Positions 9,353 through 19,822 of a DNA stretch of 32,514 nucleotides are shown in pieces (positions within the stretch are counted from its first letter, which is position 1; each line of letters begins with the position of its first letter). The notes below the pieces were generated by a model. That model worked only from the letters and a program-made list of their open reading frames with translations, made no database searches and was not told the origin of the DNA. This DNA is from Tilletiaria anomala UBC 951. Lineage: Eukaryota; Basidiomycota; Exobasidiomycetes; Georgefischeriales; Tilletiariaceae. Location of the stretch: the NCBI RefSeq assembly GCF_000711695.1, contig NW_013546875.1, positions 1-32,514 of the forward strand. The letters run 5' to 3'. A program made the translations under genes and the position numbers.

Positions 9353-10026
9353 CTACTCCTCGTCCTGGTCAGGCGAGACGTTGAAGAACTTGATCTCGAA
9401 TCCCTGCTTGCTGGTGGCGACAACACGGAGCCAATCGCGGAGCTGGTTACGCTTCAAGTGCTTCTTAGTAAGGTACTTGAGGTAACGCTTGCTGAAGGGG
9501 ATGGTCGTGTTGACCCAGATCTTGCCCTCTCCCTCGCGGGTAATGGTGACGACGTCGCCGAGCTGCCCAGCCTTGCCATCGACCTTGATGCGGTCGTGGA
9601 GGAACTTCTCGAAGGCGGCAGCGTCGAGAATGCCATCGTTGGCAGGGCCGGAGAAGTCAATGAAGTACTTCTCGCCCTTGGGGGCCACCTTCGAAGTCTT
9701 AGCGGGAGCCTACCCGATTAAAATAATTTCATGTCAGCAATGGGGTCGAGTTGAAGTGCAAGCGCGCAGGGGCAAAGCGCTGGGAAGGACAAGGGCCTGG
9801 AATTCGTACGCTGGCCGCCGCACTATTCGAAGCTGCTTCTATCACGACAATTCTGCTTGCCGTCCAGAAAAAGACGTGGATGATGCATTGGACTCGTATC
9901 CCCTCCAAGAACATGAGCGAGGATGACATGGCCTCGTCCGTTCACACATCCCTGGTTTCCGGCGAGTCACAAGCACAGCCTGTCGCGGTCTAACGAAGCG
10001 TGCCCCTTCTTTTGGCTACCCACCAT
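9353..10026 (-). CDS. RPL22: 60S ribosomal protein L22 (eL22)
   Basis: The main exon, 9709-9353, encodes almost the whole protein. Family hallmarks are FIDFSGPANDGILDAAAFEK, FLHDRIKVDGKAGQLG, TITREGEGKIWVNTTIPFSK, RYLKYLTKKHLKRNQLRDWL and the acidic end DQDEE. It is a small eukaryote-specific protein on the surface of the large ribosomal subunit. The acceptor at 9710 is well supported (CTGAC branch site, GGGTAG). The first exon is less sure. The simplest solution is an exon containing only the ATG (10026-10024), followed by GTGGGT and a 314-nt intron, giving M-APAKTSKVAPKGEKYF and 119 aa, the normal size. Other upstream ATGs give long non-ribosomal extensions. Long first introns right after the ATG are common in ribosomal protein genes. 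CBF5 is divergent. Confidence 0.9.
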
Positions 10027-10746
10027 TTTTATGTTTTTGAAGCGTCGTTAAATGGACGGGACAAGGAATGTGCCTACTCTGACGGTCGGAACGGAAATAA
10101 GTCAAAAGCGAAGCCCACAGGGCGACAGAGCGAAGAATGGCATAGGTCAGTAAATGGACATGGATTCTCCTCCTCTCAATGGCCATCCGCCTACTGTGTT
10201 TATCACTCACGATAAGTCCAGCAAAGCGTTATTGAGGCAGCGGTGTGCGTGAGGGAAACGAGACGGGCAGGATGGAAGACCAGAACGCGAAAGAAAAAGT
10301 TGCTTGGTGTGGTTGACGCCGCAGTAGAGAGGAACAGCAGATGTTCTCTCGCGGCCGAAAGAATTTGGGGGGTGCCTCCACATAAGTTCTTTTCGAGTTC
10401 TTTCTTTTGCATAAAACTCGCAGTCAAGAAAAAGAAAGAAAAGATCGCCTGTGTGCGAGACAGACTTCCGTCCTCGCGAAGACTGCAAAACTGGAAATGC
10501 TACGATTGTCCTTCGGCAGGGGAAAGCCTGGATATCGCCGCGTGTAGCACAACTTCTGTTGGAAGCGGTCGTCAACGGACATCAGCATCCTCGCATTGCT
10601 CGAATACTGCTAGCCATAGCGCTGGAAGAAAGACATTCGTAAGCGCAAGGCCAAGGCGTTGGGGCTTCTCTTCATTTTCTAGGCTTGCTGCGTTCATTGC
10701 AATCTTTAGTCGGCCAGCTGCAGGACATCCTCGCAAGGACGCAGAG
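10027..10746. other. Divergent promoter region RPL22/CBF5
   Basis: 720 bp between two divergent ribosome-biogenesis genes. It contains purine- and pyrimidine-rich stretches around 10290-10300 and 10390-10445. The CBF5 reading frame happens to stay open upstream to about 10243, but that part has no family similarity. No other gene seen. Confidence 0.5.
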
Positions 10747-12330
10747 ATGGCTGCTCCAAACGGTATCATCGACCCCATGCAGCTAGATGGCGACTACGCC
10801 ATCAAACCGGAAAACTCAGGACCCAAGCTCAACACTTCTGAGTGGCCCCTGTTGCTCAAGAACTATGTGCGTGATGTTCGCGGCAGATATTCATGATGGC
10901 GTGGACTGACCTGTTCCAATTTTTTATTCGCATTGTAGGACAAACTCTTGATCCGGTCATCGCATTTCACACCGATTCCGCACGGATGCTCTCCGCTCAA
11001 GCGCGACCTCAAGTCGTACGTCTCCTCTGGCGTGATCAACCTCGATAAGCCATCGAATCCGTCGTCGCACGAGGTTGTCGCCTGGATCCGACGCATCTTG
11101 CGCGTCGAAAAGACCGGTCACTCGGGCACTCTCGACCCTAAAGTAACCGGCTGCTTGATCGTCTGCATCGACAGAGCTACGCGTCTTGTCAAGTCGCAAC
11201 AAGGGGCGGGTAAGGAGTACGTTGCTGTCCTCCGGCTGCACGACAAGCTTGAAGATGCAAAGAAGCTCCCGCGTGTCCTGGACACCCTCACGGGCGCACT
11301 CTTCCAACGACCACCGCTCATCTCGGCCGTCAAGAGGCAGTTGCGTATCCGCACGATTCACGAAAGCAAGCTGCTCGAATTTGACAATGACAGGCACCTC
11401 GCAGTCTTCTGGGTCAGCTGTGAGGCAGGAACCTACATCCGAACGCTCTGCGTACACCTCGGCTTGCTGCTTGGCGTCGGCGGGCACATGCAGGAGCTGA
11501 GACGAGTCAGGAGTGGAGCTCTCGGGGAGAACGATGGCATCGTCACCATGCACGATGTCCTCGATGCACAGTGGCTGTACGACAACCAACGGGACGAGAC
11601 TTACCTCCGCCGCGTTATTCGCCCTCTCGAGTCTCTACTTGTCGGCTACAAGCGCATTGTCGTCAAAGACTCTGCAGTCAACGCTGTCTGCTACGGCGCC
11701 AAGCTGATGATCCCCGGTCTGTTGCGCTACGAGGCTGACATCGAAGTGAACGAGGAGGTCGTGCTCATGACGACGAAGGGCGAGGCTATTGCCCTGGGCA
11801 TCGCGCAGATGAGCACAGTCGACCTGAGCACGTGCGACCACGGTGTTGTTGCCAAAGTAAAGAGGTGCATCATGGAGCGCGACACGTATCCGAAGCGATG
11901 GGGTCTAGGCCCCAAGGCGGTCGAGAAGAAGAAGATGGTCAAGGACGGCAAGCTCGACAAGCACGGACGCGCTATCGAAGGCGTCACGCCAGCTACCTGG
12001 ACAAAGGGTTACGTGGACTACGGCGCTGCCGCTACCGAGGCCGCTGGCGCTTCCACTGGCGCCACCGAGGCTGCCCCGGAAGCCGCCGCAGTATCACCAG
12101 AAGCAGCAACTAGCTCGTCCAAGAAGCGCAAAGCGGATGAAGCTGACAATGGCGAGGCGGATGGCGAGACAGAGGAGGAGCGCAAGAAGCGGAAAAAGGA
12201 GAAAAAGGCAGCCAAGGAAGCCGCCAAGGCCGCTGCCGATGTCAGCGTTGGCGACGTGAGCACCAAATCTGATAAGAAGGACAAGAAAAAGAAGAAGAAG
12301 GACAAGAGTGGAGATGACGATGACGAGTGA
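10747..12330 (+). CDS. CBF5: H/ACA snoRNP pseudouridine synthase Cbf5 (dyskerin)
   Basis: Cbf5 is the catalytic core of H/ACA snoRNPs and converts uridine to pseudouridine in rRNA and snRNA in the nucleolus. Exons: 10747-10866 and 10939-12330, giving 503 aa. The N-terminal dyskerin-like segment (about 30-65, ending [11 protein letters not shown]) leads into the TruB domain. The catalytic motif [12 protein letters not shown] has its aspartate at residue 106. [15 protein letters not shown] and the [10 protein letters not shown] loop follow. The PUA domain spans about 276-352 ([18 protein letters not shown]). The tail is rich in Lys, Ala and Asp/Glu with KKE/KKD-like repeats, as in yeast and human. 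The in-frame region upstream of ATG lacks similarity, so MAAPNG is the natural start. Confidence 0.95.
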
Positions 12331-12576
12331 TATGCCCATTCATTTGAATCACACCGCAAATCCCTCTCTCCAGTCGATTTCCTTTCACTACCTTTCACAC
12401 CGCACACGTGATCCGGAGTGTGTGTATTGTACTATAGCTCGAGTTCCTTCTGCTCTACACATATACGAGGCTGGAATTTCTGAAGCAGCGGGGCCGCCAT
12501 GGTACTCAGCAAGACAAACCAGTTGGGATATGCAGAAAAGGTTACACGTAGATGCATAAGGGAGAATGCATTGCCG

Positions 12577-15500
12577 CTAGGGCGAACGAAGAGGAGTACA
12601 GCCTCCCCACATGCGTCCCAGCTCAGCAGGACAGGATTCTACCAAAATGTCTTCCACTATCTGCGTATGCTGCTGTTCTTCGCTTGTCGGCGCATGCGCT
12701 AGAGCTTTTGCCACTGTGGAAGGATTTCTGCCGGTCCTGGCCCGCTGTAGACCTGTGCTACCGCCGCTATTGCTCTCGGAAACCGTGCGTGCAAACGGGT
12801 TCTTGCTGGGTAGTGACTGTGGCCTCTCTGCGCGTTTCTTGTCTTTGTCACCAACGTCCGAAAGGTCGTGCGATTCGAAGAACATCCATCTGCCCAGAGT
12901 GTTGCTGCTCGAGGCGGATTTCTCTGCAAGCGACTTGCGCTTGCGCGGTATAATCACTTCCATGGGTTCTTCATCGTCGTCTCCCTCCCCGTCACCTTGC
13001 TCTTCCTCTTCTGCAGTATCGCTTATGTCCTGGGCAGTGTCTTTGACACACTCTTTGATGTCAGCCTCGGCCTCCTCACTAGCGCTAACTGTGAGATCTT
13101 GCTGCACTGGTTGTTCGACGGATGCCTTGCTTGCAGCCATCATATGCGGGGGCGGGACGCTCGCCTGCCTCACTTGCGGGTGCTGGTGCGGAGGCTGGCG
13201 GTCGTCATGCAGCACCGAGCTTTGCCGAGGCAGCCGTACACCTGTCCAGCCATCCGCAGAGCTAGGTGTGGCAGACCTGCGCGGAATGAGCGACTGCGTC
13301 CGTTCGAGCACTCTCGGACGAGCACCAAAGACTTTTGTTGAGGTTTGCTTTGCAGCAGCGTCCGAGGCAGCGAGGCCGGTGGAAGAGGACTCCTCGTTGT
13401 TTTGCCTCCCGCCCGCGGTGCTGCCGCTGTTGGGACCGACAGAGTGCAGCACATCCGAGGTGAGCACGGCACTGGCGCTGCGCCTGAACCTTCTGACCAT
13501 GTCAACCTCGCGCGTGACTTTGGCCTTCTCCTTTCCTCCTTTGCCACCTTCAGCAGCAGCGGTAGCACTTGTGGCGCCAGCACCGGGTCCAACGGACGAG
13601 TCGCGCCGCAGACGCTTGCTGTTGCGGGCTTGACTGTCCAACTCGCGGCGCAGGGCTTCGGTGTCGAATGCCTCCTTCGCGTGCGCTGCCTTTTCGCGCT
13701 GCTTGCGCTTCTCGTCTCGAAGGGCCAGGTTGAGGTCCAGCTTTTCGGCCGAGCTCGGCGCGATGCCCGGCCCTGCTCCTGCAGCCGACGCGGAGCCCGA
13801 ATCCATTCCTGCAGAAGGGGAGGCGAGCAGGGTGCCGGACTTACTGCGTTTTGACCCACCCACAGTGGCCCCAGATGCGGACACACCAGGCCACGACGGC
13901 GTGCCTTTGAATCCGGTTCCAGCATTGCCAGCAGTGACAAAGCACTTGCTACGCAGCGCGGCGTATTGGCGCGGCAGGGCAGTGGAGAAGAAAGGCTTAA
14001 CGATCGACGAACAAAAGTATTGCACTTCATCCCGTTCGTCGCGCGCATCTTTAGGGCGTGCGGCCGAGCCGAAGAGGACGTTCGTGGCAGCGCTTGCTCC
14101 AATGGCAGTTCCGGGTGTGCCGCCAGCTTCCGCTTTCGCTTTTGATTCCCCTTCGGCGGTGGGCATGAGATCACCCAGGCCTGTGACAAGCGTGAGCAAG
14201 CACAACTTGTCTGTCAGCATCTCGAACCTGGTCGAGAGGGCATCAACGTCGAAGGAGATCTGCTCATCTCCGATGCCACTGCCGTCTGCGGCTAACTTCC
14301 AAGTTTGTTCATCGCCCGCAGATAGAAGGCCTTCACCAGCGCCAGGTGTGGCTGCGGTAGAAGACACAGACCTGTGGGTCTCCTTCGTTAGCCGTCGCTG
14401 CCAGGGAAACGCACCACCTATGCCGGCGCCAACGCCCCCGAAACGATGCGGTGGCATGCTTTTGCGCTTTCGTTTCTTCGCAATCGGCGCGTCGCCCTCG
14501 TTCTCTCTCTCTTTCTCCTTTCCCTCTTCACCTCCTAGACATTCCTTGCCGCTACTCAAAAGCTGCGGCTGCCCTTGTTGGCTTAATGCCTGGATCCCGC
14601 ATAGTTGCAAGTCATCGTTTTGGCTCTCTTCTTGCGTATTTGCCAACCGGTCGTTGCTTTGCGACTCGCCCTCTTGCCGCTCCACATGCTGAGCCTGAGC
14701 CTGAGCTTCGGTCTTGCGCACGCGCTCGCAACGGTGCTCCTCAAGAACGACGGGATCTGAAGCACAAACGCGGAGGGCAAGCAGCGTCAAAAGGATTTGT
14801 AGCTGAAGCCTAGTTCCACACAGTTCAACGAGTGAAGAGCGTCGCGTCAGTTGAAAGACGTAGTAAGCTATGGGCCAATGTGCCATGTTTCTCACTCTCG
14901 GCATTCCATGGCGGCGAGCCAATGCTTAACGATACCGACTAGAGAAACTGTTGCATCAGCGCCGCCCTCCTCCGTTTGGTATTGTTGCTCCAGATATGCT
15001 CTGACGCTGGCCGCCGGCCCGCTTTGCAGGCATGCTGTGAGCGCTTTCCATTCTGGTAGTGAAATGTCACCCTCGTCCCCGCTTGTCTCCGCAGACTTTC
15101 GAGTGACACGACCCAAACGCGAAGGTACGACCTGCCGCATTCGCCTGCTCACTCTGTCGCCGCTGCGCAGGAGCAGCTGGAGCACTTCGACCAGCAAACG
15201 TATACCATTCGGTCTCTGACTGTCTGGGGCGAGTTCCGGATCATGGCGCTCGCCTGCTGACGGCGGTGCGGTTCCATTGCCTCCTTGTTCGCACTGCTCG
15301 ATGCACTGTGTGAAGAGACGCGAGGTGTAGCGCGCAAAGTCGGACAGCGACGCGTACGCTTCGCCTTGCCAGAGCGTAGCATAGTACAGCTGCTGAACGT
15401 ACGCTGCTGAGGCATATTGTCTTTCGCCTGTATCCCGCTGCGGCAAGAACTTTGCACCAGGCGAAGTTGCATTTGAATTGCTCACATCTGCATGCGCGCT

Positions 15501-15623
15501 ATTGACGTTGGACGAGGATTGAAGGCGGCGGTCGGGCCATGGCACTGGGCTTTGAAAGTTGAGGCGAAACGCGTAGCCCCCCGCTGGCCCGACACGCGAC
15601 GTGTCATCGCAGAGGCATGGCAT
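12577..15623 (-). CDS. SLD3: Sld3-like DNA replication initiation regulator
   Basis: Exons on the minus strand: 15623-14896 and 14809-12577, giving 986 aa. The splice reconstitutes RELQLQILLTLLALR near residue 242, which matches the core motif of the fungal Sld3 domain. Further family-like pieces are FEMLTDKLCLLTLVTGLGD, VQYFCSSIVKPFFSTALP (about 505-525) and KVTREVDMVRRFRR (about 672-686). The rest is Ser/Ala/Gly-rich and apparently disordered, with many Ser-Pro and Thr-Pro sites. In yeast, Sld3 recruits Cdc45 to the MCM helicase and its CDK-phosphorylated C-terminus binds Dpb11; a similar role is inferred. The family is highly divergent, so the call rests on short motifs. An in-frame stop lies 12 nt upstream of the start ATG. 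Swi5 is divergent upstream. Confidence 0.65.
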
Positions 15624-16116
15624 GCTTTCGCTCTAACGCGCCACACTGTCGCCGCGACTGGAGGGCCCGCTTGCAAGGCTTAAGAGATCAAGACGAAATG
15701 TCGGTCCAGAAGGCTGCCCCTATGGAGCTTTACCATGACTTTTGAACGAAGGCAGACGGGATCGAGTGGACGAAGTACAGTGAGCCTAAGCGTCGAATTA
15801 AGGTGAGGAGGCGTTGTGTCGGCCGAGACGCGTCGCGTGATGTTCATCTGGCGCATGAGGTGATGCAAACCGCCATGCACACTACCCCAGTGCCATGTCT
15901 GGTTTGTCAGATGTCATCCCCATCCCGTCCTGTTCAATGCTTGGGGCTCGTGCTCCTCATGCTCGCCATGGCCGTCATGCGCCCAATCAGAATATAAGCC
16001 CATGGTAGAAAGTCGAGCCAGCTGCTAGCTCCTCAGAACAAGAAAACAAACAGGATGGGCATGCTGAGCTTGCAAGCCAGCTGAGCAGGTCACGGCGTCT
16101 GCGCCCTTCCAGGAAG
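15624..16116. other. Divergent promoter region SLD3/SWI5
   Basis: 493 bp separating the two start codons. No ORF with family resemblance, no RNA gene and no clear TATA box seen. Confidence 0.45.
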
Positions 16117-16906
16117 ATGGTCAACGTTAACGTAAGTCGAGCCCCAGTTCATTCGGACACTGCAAGGTGTGCATGTGTGCTGCAGACTGAGAGCAGCCAC
16201 TCCCCTCTGTCAACTGCTCCATTTTCCATCCAGCCGAAAGTCAAGATACCTGCCTTCAAGCCCCTCTCTATTCGCCGCTTTGTCTCACCGACCAAAGGCG
16301 AGGGGGTCAGCAGCAGTGACAACGACCCAGCGAGTTCACAAGGAGAAGATGGCAAAGCCCCCCTCGCGGCGTCCCTTGCCAGCGGAAGCCTCGTAGCGTT
16401 GCGTCGCATGTCAGAGCAAGAGAAAGAAGTGGCGGTAGAGGCTTTGCAGGCGCAGGCAGAGCAGCTCGAGGAACAGCTTGGGTGCGTTATGCGTATTGAG
16501 GCACATCTACGCGTGCGCTGCTCCTTACACAACCGCTGCACATTTTCTTTATTCATGGGTCGAGGACAGCGGTCGCGATGCGGAGCAGATCGTCAAAGAG
16601 CACATCAGACTGCTGCATGAATATAACGAGGTGAAAGACGCGACACAGGTGAATCCTCGACTGATGAGAGGTGCATACAGCAGGAAAGTGTTCCTTTCGC
16701 TGAACAGCCAATCGTTGACTCCATGTTCGGACCACCGTCAGATCTTGCTCGGAAGGGTACGTGCCCCTTTTCTCGCCCTCTGTTTCAGATGTGATCCGCA
16801 TATGTCTGCCATGGCTGACATCTGCCCCTTTTGCCAGCTCGCACATATCGAAGGTGTAACAATCAAAGCAATGCATCAGCGCTACGATCTGCCCATGGAC
16901 GGCTGA
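16117..16906 (+). CDS. SWI5: Recombination mediator Swi5
   Basis: Swi5 with Sfr1 stimulates Rad51/Dmc1 strand exchange in homologous recombination. Exons: 16117-16131, 16234-16481, 16570-16648, 16742-16756 and 16838-16906, giving 141 aa. The C-terminal Swi5 domain reads, in spliced order, LQAQAEQLEEQLG (coiled coil), DAEQIVKEHIRLLHEYNEVK, then DATQ-ILLGR-LAHIEGVT and MHQRYDLPMDG. This is a close match to the family, so the splice choices are well constrained. The N-terminal 60 residues are a short basic, Pro/Ser-rich tail. Exons 1 and 4 have only 15 nt each. Introns 1, 3 and 4 (102, 93 and 81 nt) all lie between codons, have length 3n and contain no stop. SLD3 is divergent upstream and a Pex14-like gene convergent downstream. 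Confidence 0.88.
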
Positions 16907-17162
16907 GCGCTTCTGCTTTGTGGCGCACAGCGATTCCAACTTCTCCCATCAGCTGCACAAGGCTCAGACTTTCCCTTGAACGCCTCGCATTTTCTCACGC
17001 GCTCCAAATTCTCGCATAGCATACATCTGCTTGCCGGTCCTTCTCGCCATTACTGTAACATACACCACGACATCCGGTTCGCACCTCTTCTTCAGCGCAC
17101 ACTGCTATGTTGCGCATGCATTCATGCCCCGGTGTGTCCAGTCATCCTACTGCACAATAATG

Positions 17163-19261
17163 TCAGCCTTGGTTGACGGGCGTAGCGCTCGCTGTGGTGG
17201 GCGCGAGATTCTGACGCCCGTACGATGGGAAGTTGCGTCTGAATGCGCGGGGGGGGGACGTAAGAGTTGGTTAGTCGGTCGATCCGTTGAAAAGACATCA
17301 GACCAGCCCCGTACGGCAGCACTAACCGACTAAGCAACAGCCCTTTCAGCCATCTGATCTCAGTTTTGACAACCGATATATCGCCCAGCTTCTCTTTACT
17401 GCCCTGCTCCTTGCTCGCGTCGTCCTCTCCAGAGCCTGCCGAAGCGCCGGCTGTTGCGACGGCATCTGAGCCGAGGCCGCTGAAGCGGAACTGGCTCTGT
17501 CCGCCGTAGGCCATCGTGCTAGCCATGTACGTTTGCGTGTTGACTGCACCGCTGAGCGATGAGAGCGCCGCGCGCAGGGCAGTGCTTGCTGTTCCCGCCC
17601 CCGCGGCAGCAGCCCCTGACGTGGACGATGACACAGCGATATATCCAGAGTATTTGCGTTCGCCGTGCTTCCTGTCGGCTCTCCGCTTTTTCTTAGTACA
17701 CTTCGGGGTAAATGCACCGAATGGGTCGAACTCAAGCTCGTCGTCATCGTCTTCATCTTGCTCGTCATCATCCTCGCCTGGAACGATATCATCATCGTCC
17801 AGAAGCGCCTCCTGGTAGCTGTCTGCCACTATTGCGTTTGTCGGGGTTGTTCTAACACTGGCGCCACTTCCAGTCGACGCGACATCATTGGATCCAGTGC
17901 TAGAAGGCACAATCGGCGTTCCAATGGCAGCGGCTGATGTCTCGGCTTTGAGTGCGCTAGTGAGGCGTGCAAGTGCCTCGCGCAGCGAAATGTTCACGTC
18001 AATATCTTTGGCCACCTTATTCTTCGTTTTATTCCCTGTACCTTTTCCTTTGACTGCTTCATTCCCTGCATCCACGCCTTCCTCCTTACACTCTTCGCTC
18101 GCTTTCTCTCTATCTTCCACGAGCGCCTCAATAAGGAGACCCGAGCCGGGCACTACGGCTTTCTGCTGCGGTAGTAACCCATCCTTTTCGCACCTGCTTA
18201 GCTCCGTATGCTCATCTTCTCGCAGTGACGGCGAAAGTGAATCATGCTCGGGCTCAGGTGCCGGCTCCTTGGTATCATTCGCAAAGCTCACGCGCTTGAG
18301 TGCGCTCTTGAGCTTAATTCCGCTTGCGCCTTCGCCGCCTGCGTGTGCGCCGGCCGCATCCCAGCCTGCACCCCCAGAGCCGGACACCACACCCGGCAAC
18401 TGGGCGAGTGAGCCTCGGCGGAGAGATTTGACCTTGGTACCGAGTTGCTCGAAAAGATCGCGGTGGTGCTTGAGCAGAATGGAGCGCGCGTCCTGCGAGG
18501 CGATCAGGCGAGGCATGATGTAAATCTGCAACCAAAGTAGGTTAAAATGAGCGCGTCAGCGCCTCAGAGCTAATTAAATGATGTAAGGGTATGCAACCCA
18601 CTCTGTAGAGACCTACGAGGAGCGCAGTGAAGCCGCCGCCCAACATCATGAGGTAGCTCAGTTGGCGGAAGAAATTGAGCAAGACTTGATATCGTGTGAG
18701 TGGGTCCTGCGTAGCTGTCCCTTGCGTCTGCCCTGCATTTTCACCATTTCCACTGCTAACATCCCCTGCACCAGTGAGAACCTTGCCTCCTGATGCAGAG
18801 TTCTGGTCATAGTAGAGCGCCAGCGGGGATCGTGGATATGTCTTGACCGGCACTGGCGCGGCCCTGATAGGGTCATCGAAAGCTCTGGCTGCTGCTTCGA
18901 ACGCGAGCTCTGGAACATCGCTGGAGGCATCAGAAGCTACTGAACCCGACCCACCTGATTCTGCTGACGACGAGGAGGATGCCAGCGTAGAAGTGGAGGT
19001 CATGTGCTCTGGCCGTGCAGCATCCTTGTATGCTCGCTCGATCGCCTGGTCATCCAGTCCCTTTGAACGCAGAAACTTGCGCTGCTCCTCTTCTGAAGCA
19101 TGCCCATGGAATCGAACAGAGGCGAGAAAGCGCACCGCTTGCGCATGCAGCTCATCCGATGCACTGGGGCTAGTGCTGGGCCCCTCATTGGCGGCGATTG
19201 CGGGGGCAGGTGCCGGGGGCGAGCGCTTTGCGGCGGCAGCGTCGTGGCGAGTGTCTGCCAT
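17163..19261 (-). CDS. Pex14-like peroxisomal membrane protein
   Basis: Exons on the minus strand: 19261-18602, 18525-17327 and 17238-17163, giving 644 aa. Residues about 38-80 (AVRFLASVRF, then FLRSKGLDDQAIERAYKDA) match the Pex14 N-terminal domain, which binds Pex5 and Pex19 in peroxisomal matrix import. Next come an Ala/Ser-rich linker, YPRSPLALYYDQN, and one likely membrane segment at about 200-219 (LSYLMMLGGGFTALLVGLY). A helical stretch follows the first splice (IYIMPRLIASQDARSILLKH), then KLKSALKRVSFAN, acidic tracts and the end KGLLLSRRNFPSYG. The long C-terminal part exceeds typical Pex14 and resembles the Pex14/Pex17/Pex33-type proteins of basidiomycetes. Whether it is the main Pex14 or a Pex17-like partner cannot be told here. 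The third exon is supported by GTTAGT, ACTAAC and CATTCAG. Confidence 0.7.
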
Positions 19262-19822
19262 GCTGAGACCGTTCCGATGCGTGGTTTTTTCCTTCTTCAA
19301 GTGATACTGGGTGCTAGCGCTCAGCGCACTTGCACTGTAGTTGTCTCAACATTCAGCATGCGGTTGTTAACGCTGAATGGATATGTGCCAGTCGCAAGTA
19401 GGAAGGCAACAAACAGCATGCCAACAGCTGCAATATGCACTCGACTCGGTAACCCAAGCACCGGCTTTCAAACGCATGCTGTGGGCCGACGGATCGGCGA
19501 ATGTTTCCATTCAGCGGGTTTATCATCCAGTTGCACCGAGTCTCTGACAACCCTACTTCTGAGTAATCGCTACTCGGGAGAAGTCGAAAGTCAAGGCCTC
19601 GATGACACGCACAACAGGGATTCATATCCACCACTTTCTCTCAATGTGCATGGGTTTGCTGCTGGAGATTGGATCTTTGGGAGAGGTCTGAGTCCTGCTG
19701 TGGGCCCTGGTATTCTTGAGAGACGGTGCTTGCTCGAGGCGCTTTACAATTGTGAACCGCATCTCCCGGCATACGGTCCTGCCTTTCAGCCACTGCTGAG
19801 GGGAAACGCGCAGCAACCTACC
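19262..19822. other. Divergent region between the Pex14-like gene and ESS2
   Basis: 561 bp containing both promoters. The ESS2 reading frame stays open through all of it, back to an ATG at 19100 that lies antisense to the first exon of the Pex14-like gene. That extension has no family similarity, so I treat it as non-coding by default. Confidence 0.45.

Noticed and set aside
10243-10746. In-frame N-terminal extension of Cbf5
   Set aside because: The frame is open, but the sequence resembles no Cbf5 and the MAAPNG start is followed at once by the conserved region.
12611-14692. Two long plus-strand ORFs of about 340 aa each
   Set aside because: They are antisense to the Sld3-like gene, whose minus-strand frame has family motifs and a confirming splice.
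17888-18523. 211-aa plus-strand ORF
   Set aside because: Antisense to exon 2 of the Pex14-like gene; Ser/Ala/Pro composition with no motif.
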